From positions 1-34,001 of the forward strand of contig JANXYR010000015.1 of assembly GCA_025355965.1 (NCBI GenBank): a stretch of DNA of 34,001 nt, written 5' to 3'. Under the pieces are notes generated by a model. The model searched no databases, had not been told where the DNA came from, and saw only the letters and a list, made by a program, of their open reading frames with translations. Numbering within the stretch: position 1 is the stretch's first letter; each line of letters begins with the position of its first letter. The translations under genes and the position numbers were made by a program. Below, in pieces: positions 33,008-34,001 of the stretch. The DNA comes from Geobacteraceae bacterium. Its GTDB lineage: Bacteria > Desulfobacterota > Desulfuromonadia > Geobacterales > Pseudopelobacteraceae.

Positions 33008-34001
33008 ATGAAAGACACTATGTCTAACGTTTGTGAAAAAAACATACAGTTTCTCTTAAAGTACCTATCCTACAAACCTAACAATGGTTATGTTTCAGCA
33101 GGCGAATTCCTTAAGCTGCCAACGCACTTGTTTGCTCTGAATTATGCTCGATTAGAGATGAAAGTTTTCGGTGCATTTGGACTTTGGACTGAAAAAAATA
33201 ATTTTGTCCCTCTTGTTTATTTGGCTGAAGCTGACGACGATAATGAAGCAAAAGCAATTCATAAAAAAGTTTGGAGCCAGGGAACTGTACCTTTTTTATT
33301 GGTTGTTACACCACATAACGTATGGAGATGCAATGGTTTTACATTCTCTTCTGTAAAATGGGAACAGCATGCAAAACCTGCTGAATGGGACGTTCTTCAT
33401 TCTCAGGATATTACGAAGCAAGGAGTACGTTTCAATGAAGACGTTTCCCCTCTTGCAAAACTACACTCTACGTGCTTGCGATCTTCCTTAGGTTGGCGTG
33501 ATTATACCCTTGAAGTAGAAGGGAGAGTCGATACACGCCTTTTGAAAAATCTCGATACTCTCTGCGAAATTCTTACCACAGGTAAGCCGGACCTTCCTAA
33601 ACTAAATCCGAAAATTGCAAATGCCCTTATCGGTCGATTTCTGTACCTATATTTCTTGTTTGATCGCGGTATTATCAGTCAAAGCTGGATTGAACAACGA
33701 GGACATTCTCTAATACTAGACGATTCTTTTAATGCTTGGGATACAGAGTCAACTTGGGCTTTCTTTGATGACCTTGATTTAGTTTTTAATGGGAACATAT
33801 TTCCAATAACTGAGACAGATCGTAAAGATGTGAAGGATACGCATATAAGTTACCTTCGCAATGTAATAAAGCACGGTGGGGTACCAAGCAATGATGGAAT
33901 TCAGCTAAGCTTTTTGGATTTTCATTTCGCATCAATTCGAACTGAAACATTGTCTGCTGTATACGAATTATTTTTACAGCATCAGAACAAGCAAGAAAAA
34001 G
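33008..34001 (+). CDS. N-terminal part of a probable N6-adenine DNA methyltransferase (3' end outside window)
   Basis: A frame is open from ATG 33008 (or 33020) to the last base, at least 331 codons. The stretch from LIGRFLYLYFLFDRGIISQS through STWAFFDDLDLVFNGNIFPI to FHFASIRTETLSAVYELFLQ matches the all-helical region that precedes the catalytic domain in Eco57I-like and other large class I N6-adenine methyltransferases, where LSxIYExFL leads into the SAM-binding motif. The first 130 residues contain VPFLLVVTPHNVWRCNGF, resembling the N-terminal nuclease-like or sensing domain of such proteins. The NPPY catalytic motif would lie beyond the window, so activity and fusion partners cannot be judged. 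It is probably part of a further restriction or defence locus. Confidence 0.6.
   Translation, partial: MKDTMSNVCEKNIQFLLKYLSYKPNNGYVSAGEFLKLPTHLFALNYARLEMKVFGAFGLWTEKNNFVPLVYLAEADDDNEAKAIHKKVWSQGTVPFLLVVTPHNVWRCNGFTFSSVKWEQHAKPAEWDVLHSQDITKQGVRFNEDVSPLAKLHSTCLRSSLGWRDYTLEVEGRVDTRLLKNLDTLCEILTTGKPDLPKLNPKIANALIGRFLYLYFLFDRGIISQSWIEQRGHSLILDDSFNAWDTESTWAFFDDLDLVFNGNIFPITETDRKDVKDTHISYLRNVIKHGGVPSNDGIQLSFLDFHFASIRTETLSAVYELFLQHQNKQEK

Noticed and set aside
1..34001. CRISPR arrays, tRNA or rRNA genes
   Set aside because: No regularly spaced direct repeats and no tRNA-like or rRNA-like sequence were seen on reading the window.

Overview
The window reads as chromosomal DNA of a Desulfuromonadales/Geobacter-like deltaproteobacterium. 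This is inferred from the housekeeping gene set (family 4 uracil-DNA glycosylase, CCA nucleotidyltransferase with HD domain, secreted zinc phospholipase C-like protein, FtsK, moaA/mobB) and from a GSU2403-type nucleotidyltransferase. No rRNA or tRNA gene was seen, so the assignment is tentative.

Positions 1-9100 are ordinary, dense backbone. The order is: the 3' tail of an unidentified gene, a collapsed DUF4143-type ATPase remnant, a PaaI-type thioesterase, a CCA/poly(A) polymerase-family nucleotidyltransferase and a uracil-DNA glycosylase (both minus strand), a secreted phospholipase C-like protein (plus strand), then a minus-strand series mobB - moaA - MOSC - ftsK - carbon-nitrogen hydrolase. 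The 5' end of mobB, including the start of its P-loop, is missing. The backbone therefore appears to stop near 9,100 and accessory DNA begins.

Positions 9100-23020 form a minus-strand defence cluster, read right to left: SNF2-type helicase, DUF262/HNH (GmrSD-like) protein, AIPR-family protein, type III-like Mod methyltransferase, Res helicase-nuclease (4-bp overlap with Mod), a short unknown gene and a CoiA-like zinc-finger protein. An IS5-family element (10717-12065) has landed between Res and the short gene and appears to have cut off the latter's first codons.

Positions 23334-30618 are an AT-rich plus-strand operon: an HTH protein fused to a ParA-like ATPase, a ~705-residue tyrosine recombinase-like protein with an eroded active site, a 701-residue tyrosine recombinase, a 190-residue small protein and a 466-residue tyrosine recombinase. 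It resembles in plan the multi-recombinase modules of Tn554-like and Gamma-Mobile-Trio elements but is larger. It is the best candidate here for a little-described system, probably the mobilization module of the island.

Positions 30619-34001 are a patchwork: a GSU2403-like nucleotidyltransferase-fold gene with two copies of a long dyad upstream, the 3' end of a cut-off gene, the right end of a Tn3-family transposon with its 38-bp terminal repeat, and the 5' part of what looks like a large N6-adenine DNA methyltransferase running off the window.
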